Of a stretch of DNA of 15,241 nt, positions 7,369-14,527 are shown one piece after another. The position numbers and the translations under genes were made by a program. Numbering within the stretch: position 1 is the stretch's first letter; each line of letters starts with the position of its first letter. The notes below the pieces were generated by a model. The model was given only the letters and a program-made list of their open reading frames with translations. It was not told where the DNA came from and made no database searches. Source of the stretch: Bacteroidales bacterium (GTDB taxonomy: Bacteria; Bacteroidota; Bacteroidia; Bacteroidales; PUMT01); assembly GCA_007132365.1 (NCBI GenBank), contig SLOS01000092.1, positions 1 to 15,241 of the forward strand. Direction: 5' to 3'.

Positions 7369-7836
7369 ATGGATAAGTATTTGAAAACGGCTGCAGTGAC
7401 CGCCATAATAGCTGTTATCGCAATGGCGGCCTGTAAAAAGGATCAGAATTGCTCCCTCCATCCCGAAGCTTTCCGCTTCAGCATAATTGACGTGGAAACC
7501 GGTGATGATCTTCTGGGATCGGGCACCTATTCATCAGACAATATCGGGATCTATTATTTCTACAATAACCAGGAGCAGGAGCTGATTGTCAACATAGAAC
7601 CCAATCCTGACAGCCATCTGATTGAAATGGTGTCAGCACAGCTGCCAATGGTAAGCCTTACCGGAAGGAGCGAAACATTTTACCTGGTTCTGAATGCTCA
7701 GGATACCGATACCCTGACTGTTATTATGGGCAATGAAAAGCGGAACGGCTGTGACTTCCATCCCTATGACGTGGTAAAGCATAACGGAAAGAATCTTCCT
7801 GTAACAGAGGGAAAAGCATTTATTCTTGAGAAATAA
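7369..7836 (+). CDS. Small lipoprotein of unknown function
   Basis: I recognise no named family. The 155-residue protein begins with a lipoprotein signal peptide: basic residues at 3 and 6, a hydrophobic core at about 8-21, and a lipobox-like AMAAC placing the lipidated cysteine at residue 22 (Met at -3 is atypical but tolerated). CKKDQ follows; a Lys then an acidic residue just after the lipidated Cys loosely resembles the export signal described for surface lipoproteins of some Bacteroidota. The mature part is about 130 residues, rich in beta-type sequence, with FRFSIIDVETGDDLLG near the start, a pattern often seen in small Bacteroidota lipoproteins. Only two other cysteines exist (28 and 128), a possible disulfide. 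The gene lies 67 bp after carB and converges on yidC with 15 bp between stop codons. The coding call is good; the function is unknown. Confidence 0.8.
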   Translation: MDKYLKTAAVTAIIAVIAMAACKKDQNCSLHPEAFRFSIIDVETGDDLLGSGTYSSDNIGIYYFYNNQEQELIVNIEPNPDSHLIEMVSAQLPMVSLTGRSETFYLVLNAQDTDTLTVIMGNEKRNGCDFHPYDVVKHNGKNLPVTEGKAFILEK

Positions 7837-7851
7837 TTTAATTGCCGGTTT

Positions 7852-9780
7852 CTATCTCTTTGAACCTGGCCTTTTCTTTTTACCTGATTCTTTGGCTTTT
7901 GGGGGCTTAACCCCCTTTTTCCTGGCCATATCTTCAAGCCTCTTCTGGAAATTGGATTTGCTTACAGGCTTCTTTTTATGTTCATTAAGTCTCCTCAGCA
8001 GCTCCTCATCATTAACAAACCGTTTTATTATGGCCTGCTGTCCGAAAGTAATGATATTGGTAAGGAAATAATAGTAACTCAATGCTGAGGCAAAATCATT
8101 GAAAATGAACAGAAACATCAGCGGCATCATATACATCATGGTCTGCATCCCCGGCATCTGACTGGATCCTGCCGTCATCTGAGAGTTCATCCTTGTATAA
8201 ATAATGGTAGAGATAGTCATCAGCAAGGTAAACAGACTGACATGGTCACCGTACCAGGGAATGGTAAAAGGCAGATCAAGTATGGAGTCATAAGTGGAAA
8301 GGTCGGTCGCCCAAAGGAAGCCCTCCTGCCTCAGCTCAAAGGAGGTGGGAAAAAACCGGAACATCGCTATCAGTATCGGAAACTGGATAAGCATGGGAAG
8401 GCATCCTCCCATCGGATTCACCCCTGCCCTTTTGTAGAGAGCCATCGTGGCCTGCTGCCTTTCCATCGCCTTGTCCTTAGGAATTTTCTCATTTATCTCA
8501 TCAATCTGGGGCTTCAACACCCTCATCTTGGAAGTGGAGATATATGATTTATAGGTAAGGGGAAACAGGATGATCTTTATAAAAATTGTCAGCAAAAGAA
8601 TTATTATACCATAATTGGAAACATATTTTTCCAGGAAATTAAATACAGGTATTATCAGGAAACGATTCAGCCATCCGAAGAGACCCCACCCGAGAGGCAC
8701 CATTTTTTCAAGCTCCAGGTTATATCCCCTGGAAGCCAGATATTGCCTGGAATAAGATCTTAGTGTATTGAAATGATTGGGGCCGAAATAAAACTGCATC
8801 GGAATCATCTCATTGGCACTGTTCTCCAGTGGCAGACGAATATCGGCAACATAATTTCTCAGGTAGTGCCCGTCCTCGATCCTTTCCTGCTGCACTATGG
8901 CACTTGAAAAATGGTCATCAGCAATGATCACTGAAGAGAAGAACTGCTGTTTGAAAGCTATCCACTTCAGGCGGGTCCGTATCTCCTCCCTTCCGGTGTC
9001 AGCACGCTCGGAAAGCTTGTCAATATCATCTCCGAGGAATTTGTACTGTATGGTTGAATAATTATTTTCATTCTTGCTTACCCTTTCCTGGCCGGGCACA
9101 TTGACTTCCCAGAAAAGGTCAATAAAACTTGCCCCGGCCCCAAGCAACTGGTCCATACCGACAAGGTTTATATTGTAATCAACCGTAAAACTCTCCGGAG
9201 CCAGGCTGTATACATATTCAATATACCTGTCCTCTCCCGCATAAAGTCTCAGGGCAAGTGTTGATCCGTCCGGAACGGCAGGTAACATATCAGCGGGAAG
9301 TGGCTTAAAATAAAGTTCGTTGGTTGAAATGCTGCGGTTCTGTGAAAAGAAGTTCAGTCCGAATGAATTGTCATCTCCTTCAAACAGCATCAGCGGCAGC
9401 GAATCCCATGTCTGATATTCTTTAAGCTGCACCGCCCAGGGCCTGCCTCCCTTTGCCGAAATGCTGAGTTTTAATTTTTCATTCTCAATTGTGTAAATCT
9501 CATCTTCTCCGGTAGCAGCAGGTGCAAAAGCACCGTAGCGGTCCCGCATTTCATTTATGATACGGACCGTGTCGGGCTCTTCTTCGGGCAGCTCCTCAAC
9601 TACTTCCTCCCTGGTGATCTGTCTGGCCTCCTCTTCCAGTTGCTGCTGTCTTACGATCTCAAGTGAATCCTGCCTTCGCCTGGCAGCATCTATCTCCTCC
9701 TGGGACGGACGGTTCATAACACTGAATACAATAAGTATCAGTCCTATAAGCACTATCCCTATAATCGAATTTCTATCCAT
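7852..9780 (-). CDS. yidC: Membrane protein insertase YidC
   Basis: YidC inserts and folds inner-membrane proteins, alone or with SecYEG. The 642 residues give the long didermal form: an N-terminal membrane segment at about 6-22, a charged Glu/Gln-rich linker to about 70, and a large periplasmic beta domain at about 95-350. The conserved insertase core follows, with hydrophobic segments near 374-384, 388-408 (Lys402 in IFIKIILFP takes the place of the conserved groove arginine), 455-476 (GGCLPMLIQFPILIAMF), 513-528 and 552-580. The tail from about 598 is strongly basic (KKK and KKKRPGSKR), a feature linked in YidC/Oxa1 proteins to ribosome contact. The ATG at 9778-9780 gives the right N-terminus. 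It follows pyrG by 48 bp on the same strand with no visible promoter between, so co-transcription is likely. pyrG-yidC adjacency is common in Bacteroidota. Identification is secure. Confidence 0.97.
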   Translation of the reverse strand: MDRNSIIGIVLIGLILIVFSVMNRPSQEEIDAARRRQDSLEIVRQQQLEEEARQITREEVVEELPEEEPDTVRIINEMRDRYGAFAPAATGEDEIYTIENEKLKLSISAKGGRPWAVQLKEYQTWDSLPLMLFEGDDNSFGLNFFSQNRSISTNELYFKPLPADMLPAVPDGSTLALRLYAGEDRYIEYVYSLAPESFTVDYNINLVGMDQLLGAGASFIDLFWEVNVPGQERVSKNENNYSTIQYKFLGDDIDKLSERADTGREEIRTRLKWIAFKQQFFSSVIIADDHFSSAIVQQERIEDGHYLRNYVADIRLPLENSANEMIPMQFYFGPNHFNTLRSYSRQYLASRGYNLELEKMVPLGWGLFGWLNRFLIIPVFNFLEKYVSNYGIIILLLTIFIKIILFPLTYKSYISTSKMRVLKPQIDEINEKIPKDKAMERQQATMALYKRAGVNPMGGCLPMLIQFPILIAMFRFFPTSFELRQEGFLWATDLSTYDSILDLPFTIPWYGDHVSLFTLLMTISTIIYTRMNSQMTAGSSQMPGMQTMMYMMPLMFLFIFNDFASALSYYYFLTNIITFGQQAIIKRFVNDEELLRRLNEHKKKPVSKSNFQKRLEDMARKKGVKPPKAKESGKKKRPGSKR

Positions 9781-9828
9781 ACAAACTTTCTTATTATAAC
9801 CTTTGTCCTGCTCTGATTCCTGTTATTA

Positions 9829-11430
9829 CTAAGCCAGGGCAGCACGTACAAAATCAATAAACAGGGGGTGAGGGCTGAGCACCGTGCTCCTGTACTCAGG
9901 ATGAAATTGCACCCCTATAAACCACTTATGATCAGGTATCTCCATTATCTCCACAAGTTCAGTATCCGGATTAATACCTGCAGCCATCATCCCTTTTTCC
10001 TCATACATATCCAGGTAATTGCTGTTGAATTCATATCTGTGCCTGTGTCTTTCCAGTACCTCCGGCTGATTGTAAATTTTGCTGCACCGGCTTCCGGGCA
10101 TTATATTGCATGGATAAATCCCGAGCCTCATTGTCCCCCCTTTTATGGTAACCCCTTTTTGCTCTTCCATCAGATCAATAACGGGATGAGGTGTTTTCAG
10201 GTCCATCTCCGTTGAATGGGCATCAGTAAGTCCGATAACATTTCTTGCAAACTCAATTATCGCACATTGCAATCCGAGACAAATACCGAAAAAAGGTATA
10301 TTGTTTTCCCTGGCATAGCGTGCCGAAAGTATTTTGCCTTCTATACCGCGGTCGCCAAATCCCGGTGCTACCAGTATACCCTGCATACCTGTGAAAATAC
10401 TGCCGATATTGCCTTCATTAATCTTCTCCGACTGGATGCTCTGGAGAATGACCTTGCAGTCGTTAACCGCTCCCGCATGCACGAATGACTCCATTATGGA
10501 TTTGTATGAATCAGGAAGTTCCACATATTTTCCGACAAGTGCTATGCGGACAGATTTTTTCGGATTCTTCACCTTACCCACGAACTGCTTCCATGGCTTC
10601 ATCTCAGGTTTTTCACCTTCAGGCAGGTTAAGCTTACGAAGTACAGTGCCGTCAAGGCCTTCCTTCTGCATCAGCAGGGGAACCTCATAAATGGTGGAAA
10701 CATCAATTGATTCGATGACAGAATTATACTCAACATTACAAAAGAGGGCAACTTTTTTTCTTATATCACTGTTCAGTGGGTGCTCTGTGCGCAGTACCAG
10801 GATATTGGGCTGAATACCGTTTTCCAGGAGCATTTTGACAGAGTGCTGGGTGGGCTTTGTCTTAAGTTCGGCTGAAGCAGCAAGATATGGAACAAGAGTA
10901 AGGTGTATCACCAGCGAATTGAGCGGACCCATTTCCCACCTCAACTGCCTTATGGCCTCTATATATGGAAGTGATTCAATATCGCCTACTGTCCCGCCTA
11001 TCTCGGTAATGATAAAATCAAAATTGCCTTTGGTACCCAGTATCTTTATTCTTCGCTTGATCTCATCAGTTATATGAGGGATTACCTGCACGGTCTTGCC
11101 CAGGTAATCTCCTTTTCTTTCCTTGTTTATAACGGACTGGTATATACGGCCCGTGGTAACATTATTATTCTGGGTTGTGGGAATATTGGTAAACCTCTCA
11201 TAATGGCCAAGATCGAGATCTGTTTCAGCACCATCCTCGGTTACGTAACACTCACCGTGTTCATATGGATTAAGGGTACCCGGGTCGACATTGATGTACG
11301 GATCCAGTTTTTGGATGGTTACCGAATATCCTCTGGCCTGCAATAATTTTGCAAGTGAGGATGAAATAATTCCTTTCCCCAGGGAGGAGGTTACTCCTCC
11401 TGTAACAAAAATATATTTTCGAAGTGCCAA
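9829..11430 (-). CDS. pyrG: CTP synthase
   Basis: PyrG aminates UTP to CTP using glutamine and ATP, the last step of cytoplasmic pyrimidine nucleotide synthesis. The 533-residue protein has an N-terminal synthetase domain with P-loop GGVTSSLGKG (11-20), KLDPYINVDPGT, TEDGAETDLDLGHYERF (64-80) and EIGGTVGDIES. The C-terminal class I GATase domain has nucleophile Cys384 in GICLGLQ and His510/Glu512 in FHPEY, so all catalytic residues are present. The start is unusual: the codon at 11428-11430 is TTG. An in-frame TAA sits at 11443-11445, only four codons upstream with no ATG or GTG between, and no in-frame ATG follows before the P-loop. TTG (or ATT at 11440-11442) is thus the only credible start, and no Shine-Dalgarno sequence precedes it. 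It lies 142 bp after the DUF349 gene, with no clear terminator in that gap, and probably shares a transcript with yidC. Identification is secure. Confidence 0.97.
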   Translation of the reverse strand: MALRKYIFVTGGVTSSLGKGIISSSLAKLLQARGYSVTIQKLDPYINVDPGTLNPYEHGECYVTEDGAETDLDLGHYERFTNIPTTQNNNVTTGRIYQSVINKERKGDYLGKTVQVIPHITDEIKRRIKILGTKGNFDFIITEIGGTVGDIESLPYIEAIRQLRWEMGPLNSLVIHLTLVPYLAASAELKTKPTQHSVKMLLENGIQPNILVLRTEHPLNSDIRKKVALFCNVEYNSVIESIDVSTIYEVPLLMQKEGLDGTVLRKLNLPEGEKPEMKPWKQFVGKVKNPKKSVRIALVGKYVELPDSYKSIMESFVHAGAVNDCKVILQSIQSEKINEGNIGSIFTGMQGILVAPGFGDRGIEGKILSARYARENNIPFFGICLGLQCAIIEFARNVIGLTDAHSTEMDLKTPHPVIDLMEEQKGVTIKGGTMRLGIYPCNIMPGSRCSKIYNQPEVLERHRHRYEFNSNYLDMYEEKGMMAAGINPDTELVEIMEIPDHKWFIGVQFHPEYRSTVLSPHPLFIDFVRAALA

Positions 11431-11572
11431 GGGACAGATAATTTAGTTGATTTGAAGTGGGTAAAATTAATGAATATTTTTCTGTTAATAATTTTTTTCA
11501 TCATTCTGACAAAACCGGCCCTGCAAATCATATTTTATCAAAGAAATTCCTAAACTGGAGGTTTAATCATTT

Positions 11573-13543
11573 TCAGTCATTGTCCAGGTCATCTATCATT
11601 CTGATCTTCTCTTCAAGCAGTTCCATCTGCTTTTTACCTTGCTCTATCTTCTCTTTGAACTCCCTGATAGTAGCTTCGGCTGATCTTGATTTGGCAAAAA
11701 AGCCTATATTGTTTTCCCAAAGTGTAATATCGTTCTCCAGTTGCCTGAACCTGTTCAGGAATTTTTCCCTTTCAAACTTCAGTTTGTTCCAGGCATTGGG
11801 CTTTTCCTTTACACTGTCCAGCTTATGTCTGAACTTCATAAGGCTCTTCCTTTTGTCATCCATTTTCAGACCCTCGAAATGTTTATCAAGCGCAGCACGG
11901 TACCGTTTCTGGATATTGTCTTTCTCCCTGATGGGAACAAAACCTATTGAAACCCACTCGCGCTGATACTCTTTAAGGATCCTGAGGTTTTCATCGAGGT
12001 TGCCACCGGATTTAAAATTCTCTATTTTCTCTATAAGCGCCAGCTTCTTTTTAAGATTCTCTTCATATTTGGTATCAATGGTTGAAAAGAACTCCGACTT
12101 CCGGTTGAAAAAGTGATCACATGCAGCACGAAACCGTTTCCACACAGGATCATAATGCTTTCGCGGAACAGGTCCTATCTCTTTCCACCTTTTCTGAAGT
12201 GCAATCAGTTCATCGGTGGTCTTTTTCCAGTCCCCGCTATCCTTAAGCGTCTCTGCCTGAATACAGAGGTCAAGTTTCTTTTGCAGGTTCTCATTAAGAT
12301 AATCCTTATTCTGGGCGTTGAACTCTCTTTTTCTGGCAAAATAACTGTCGCAGGCATTCCTGAAACGCTGATATATCTTTGTGTTATCTTTTTTAGGGGC
12401 AAAACCGATTGTTTTCCAGGTTCTCTGCAAACCGATCATCTCCCTGGTCAGTTTTTCAACCTGCTGGAAATTCTCAAATTGTATTTCATTTATGTTTTCC
12501 ACCTTTTCGCACAGGGCAGTCTTTGTATCAAGATTTTTTTTCTGTGTTTCCTTAAGTTTATCAAAATGCTCCTGGTGCTTTTTGTTTATCTGGTGGGTTA
12601 CCTCCCTGAAGCGTTCCCAGATGACATCTTTCTGGTCGCGTGGTACGGGGCCAATTTCCCTCCACTGGTCATGATATTTCTGTAATTGGCGGAAGGCATT
12701 TATAATATTGTTTTCCAGTAACAGCTCCTCAGCCTTTTCGCACAGCTCAATCTTCGCTTCAAGGTTTTTCTTAAGGTCAAGGTCCCTTAACTCCTTGTTT
12801 ATCTTTATATGGTCATAAAAGGTTTCCACATAATGATGGTATGTATCCCACAGATCCTTCAGATTTTGCTGCGGCACCATACCTATCACATGCCACCTTC
12901 TCTGCAGTTGCCTGAATTCCTGAAATGTAAGGTTTATATCTTCATTTCTGTTCACCAGCTCCTTCAGGTCTTCAATAACTCTAAGCTTCTCCTCAAGGTT
13001 TGACTGCCTGGTCTGCTCCAGGCTGCGATTATGAGCTGCCTTGGAATGCCGGTAATTGCGGTAAAGTTCCTTGAAACGGTTTTCGGCAGGATCTTCTCCG
13101 GGTTCAAAAGCTTCAGCATCTCCCCCCTCCTGCATAAACCTTTTTCTCCTTAGCTCTATTTCTGCTTTATGGCGCTTATAAAAGCTGACCTTTATTGCCT
13201 CTACATCTGTCCGTATATTTTGTACTGACTGAGAACCAAGCAGTTCTTCGAGAACTTTTAGCAGTTCTTCCTTCCCCATAGTTTGGAAATCAACCGGCTT
13301 ATCATGTGATTTACCGGGCTCACCGGAAGAAGGAGGACCGGTTTCTTCAGATTTGCCGGGCTCAACGGGTTTGTCTTCATCCGGCACTGCCGCTTCCGGC
13401 TCACCGGAAGAAGGTTTGTCGCCGGTATGCTCCTGCTGATGCTTCTTTTTCTGTTCCGCGTTATTCTCCGTATTTCCGGTGTCAATGCCTATTTTACCGG
13501 ATTGCTCCTCAGGAGCAGGTCCATTTAAATCCTTCGTATCCAT
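11573..13543 (-). CDS. DUF349 repeat protein
   Basis: The 656-residue protein carries five DUF349 repeats, each marked by a W..IG..P box: WHVIGMVP (217), WREIGPVP (294), WKTIGFAP (376), WKEIGPVP (453) and WVSIGFVP (530). Spacing is 77, 82, 77 and 77 residues. Each unit also has an NL..K..L.E motif before the box and an RFR-type motif after it, predicting long charged alpha-helices. Residues 1-85 are low-complexity, rich in Pro, Gly, Glu, Lys and Ser, with PSSGEP twice. Residues 590-650 look like a coiled coil. There is no signal peptide or membrane segment, so it should be cytoplasmic. DUF349 proteins have no established biochemical role that I can name with confidence. It sits upstream of pyrG-yidC on the same strand and may be the first gene of that transcription unit. 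The family call is strong; the function is unknown. Confidence 0.93.
   Translation of the reverse strand: MDTKDLNGPAPEEQSGKIGIDTGNTENNAEQKKKHQQEHTGDKPSSGEPEAAVPDEDKPVEPGKSEETGPPSSGEPGKSHDKPVDFQTMGKEELLKVLEELLGSQSVQNIRTDVEAIKVSFYKRHKAEIELRRKRFMQEGGDAEAFEPGEDPAENRFKELYRNYRHSKAAHNRSLEQTRQSNLEEKLRVIEDLKELVNRNEDINLTFQEFRQLQRRWHVIGMVPQQNLKDLWDTYHHYVETFYDHIKINKELRDLDLKKNLEAKIELCEKAEELLLENNIINAFRQLQKYHDQWREIGPVPRDQKDVIWERFREVTHQINKKHQEHFDKLKETQKKNLDTKTALCEKVENINEIQFENFQQVEKLTREMIGLQRTWKTIGFAPKKDNTKIYQRFRNACDSYFARKREFNAQNKDYLNENLQKKLDLCIQAETLKDSGDWKKTTDELIALQKRWKEIGPVPRKHYDPVWKRFRAACDHFFNRKSEFFSTIDTKYEENLKKKLALIEKIENFKSGGNLDENLRILKEYQREWVSIGFVPIREKDNIQKRYRAALDKHFEGLKMDDKRKSLMKFRHKLDSVKEKPNAWNKLKFEREKFLNRFRQLENDITLWENNIGFFAKSRSAEATIREFKEKIEQGKKQMELLEEKIRMIDDLDND
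13317..13414 (-). repeat. Direct repeats in the DUF349 gene's 5' end
   Basis: The 17-mer GGCTCACCGGAAGAAGG occurs at 13317-13333 and again at 13398-13414, 81 bp apart, so in frame and 27 codons apart. A shorter related CCGGGCTCA lies between them near 13356-13364. The copies encode the two PSSGEP stretches of the low-complexity N-terminus. This looks like internal duplication of a disordered linker and could make its length variable between strains. Confidence 0.6.
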
Positions 13544-13601
13544 ACGAGGTAGTTTTCTTTTCTCTTGCCTCCCTTAAAGGGGTCAATTAATATAACGGCT
13601 T

Positions 13602-13609
13602 CAAAAGTA
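13602..13609 (-). promoter_or_regulatory. Candidate -7 box for the DUF349 gene
   Basis: On the minus strand this reads TACTTTTG, an exact match to TAnnTTTG. The expected -33 position shows only ATTG (13631-13634, 21-nt spacer). Transcription would start near 13596 and give a leader of about 50 nt to the ATG at 13543. If pyrG and yidC have no promoter of their own, this could be the promoter of the whole minus-strand block. Confidence 0.45.
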
Positions 13610-13641
13610 CGAAAATATATATTTACACTACAATAGTTAAA

Positions 13642-13661
13642 GGATTTATTGTTTAAAATCC
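13642..13661. repeat. Inverted repeat between divergent promoters
   Basis: GGATTT (13642-13647) and AAATCC (13656-13661) form a 6-bp inverted repeat with an 8-bp spacer. It lies between the candidate -7 boxes of the DUF349 gene and trmD, so it is placed like an operator. The repeat is short and may be chance. Confidence 0.25.
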
Positions 13662-13716
13662 ATCCCGAGCGTTAGTATTGTAAGAAGTGCAGCCCGTTTT
13701 AATAATGATTTTATTT

Positions 13717-13724
13717 TAATTTTG
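13717..13724 (+). promoter_or_regulatory. Candidate -7 box for trmD
   Basis: TAATTTTG is an exact match to the Bacteroidota -7 consensus TAnnTTTG. It ends only 12 bp before the trmD ATG, so transcription from it would give a leader of roughly 5-10 nt. No good TTTG is seen at the -33 position; TTTT at 13697-13700 is 16 nt upstream. Confidence 0.4.
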
Positions 13725-13736
13725 TAAAAAAAAATA

Positions 13737-14432
13737 ATGCGCATAGATATACTGACGGTTCTGCCTGAGCTCCTTGAAAGTCCCCTCAGCCATTCCATTC
13801 TTAAAAGGGCCGCTGATAGCGGTATAGCCGGCATTTACGTGCATAATATCAGGGATTACAGTACAGATAAGCACAGGAGGGTTGATGACTATGCCTTTAG
13901 CGGTGATGCCGGAATGGTAATGAAAATTGAACCGGTGGACAGTGCAATTGAGAGTTTAAAAAAAGAGAGAAAATATGATGAAATAATATACATGTCGCCT
14001 GATGGTGAGCGGTTTAACCAAAAAATGGCCAACAGTTTATCAACGATGGAAAACATCATTATCCTTTGCGGGCATTACAAGGGAATAGATCAGAGGGTGC
14101 GCGACCATTTGGTAACCAGGGAAATATCTCTGGGCGATTACGTGCTCACCGGAGGAGAGCTGGCAGCAGCAGTGGTTGCTGATTGCATAGTGCGTCTTAT
14201 TCCGGGAGCGATTTCTGATGAAACCAGCGCACTCACCGATTCTTTTCAGGATAACCTGCTTGCACCGCCTGTATATACAAGGCCGGCAATATACAGGGGA
14301 TGGAAAGTTCCCCCGGTGCTCCTTTCCGGAAATGAAAAAAAAATCAATGAGTGGAAATTGGAACAGTCCATCGAAAGAACAAGAAAACTCAGGCCGGAGT
14401 TGCTTGACAGGCATCATGATGATTCCGGGTAA
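13737..14432 (+). CDS. trmD: tRNA (guanine-N1-)-methyltransferase TrmD
   Basis: TrmD uses S-adenosylmethionine to methylate N1 of G37, next to the anticodon, preventing +1 frameshifting. The 231-residue length fits the family. SPOUT trefoil-knot motifs are present: YMSPDG (85-90), LCGHYKGID (110-118) and SLGDYVLTGGEL (131-142). RRVDDYAFSGDAGMVM (47-62) is the substrate/SAM-proximal loop, and DSF near 168-170 with APPVYTRP holds the Asp expected to be the catalytic base. The C-terminal helical region (KKINEWKLEQSIERTRKLRPELL) is typical. MRIDILTVLPE is the usual N-terminus, so ATG 13737 is right; an A-rich run precedes it rather than a Shine-Dalgarno sequence. Unlike in many Proteobacteria and Firmicutes, no rpsP, rimM or rplS flanks it. 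It converges on the aminotransferase gene across a 95-bp gap in which I see no convincing terminator. Identification is secure. Confidence 0.97.
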   Translation: MRIDILTVLPELLESPLSHSILKRAADSGIAGIYVHNIRDYSTDKHRRVDDYAFSGDAGMVMKIEPVDSAIESLKKERKYDEIIYMSPDGERFNQKMANSLSTMENIIILCGHYKGIDQRVRDHLVTREISLGDYVLTGGELAAAVVADCIVRLIPGAISDETSALTDSFQDNLLAPPVYTRPAIYRGWKVPPVLLSGNEKKINEWKLEQSIERTRKLRPELLDRHHDDSG

Positions 14433-14527
14433 AGCCAAAAGAAAAAAATTGTTCCGGCAGTCTGCAATGAAGTGATTTTTTTTCGCGGATAGCTGAAGCT
14501 TACAGAGATGGCCGGATTTAGTAAAAA

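Noticed and set aside
12113..12685. 190-aa hydrophobic ORF opposite the DUF349 gene
   Set aside because: Its apparent membrane segments are what results from reading a Lys/Glu-rich helical protein in antisense; it has no supporting start context.
14433..14527. Bidirectional terminator between trmD and the aminotransferase gene
   Set aside because: T-runs and A-runs are present, but only 3- to 4-bp stems lie next to them.
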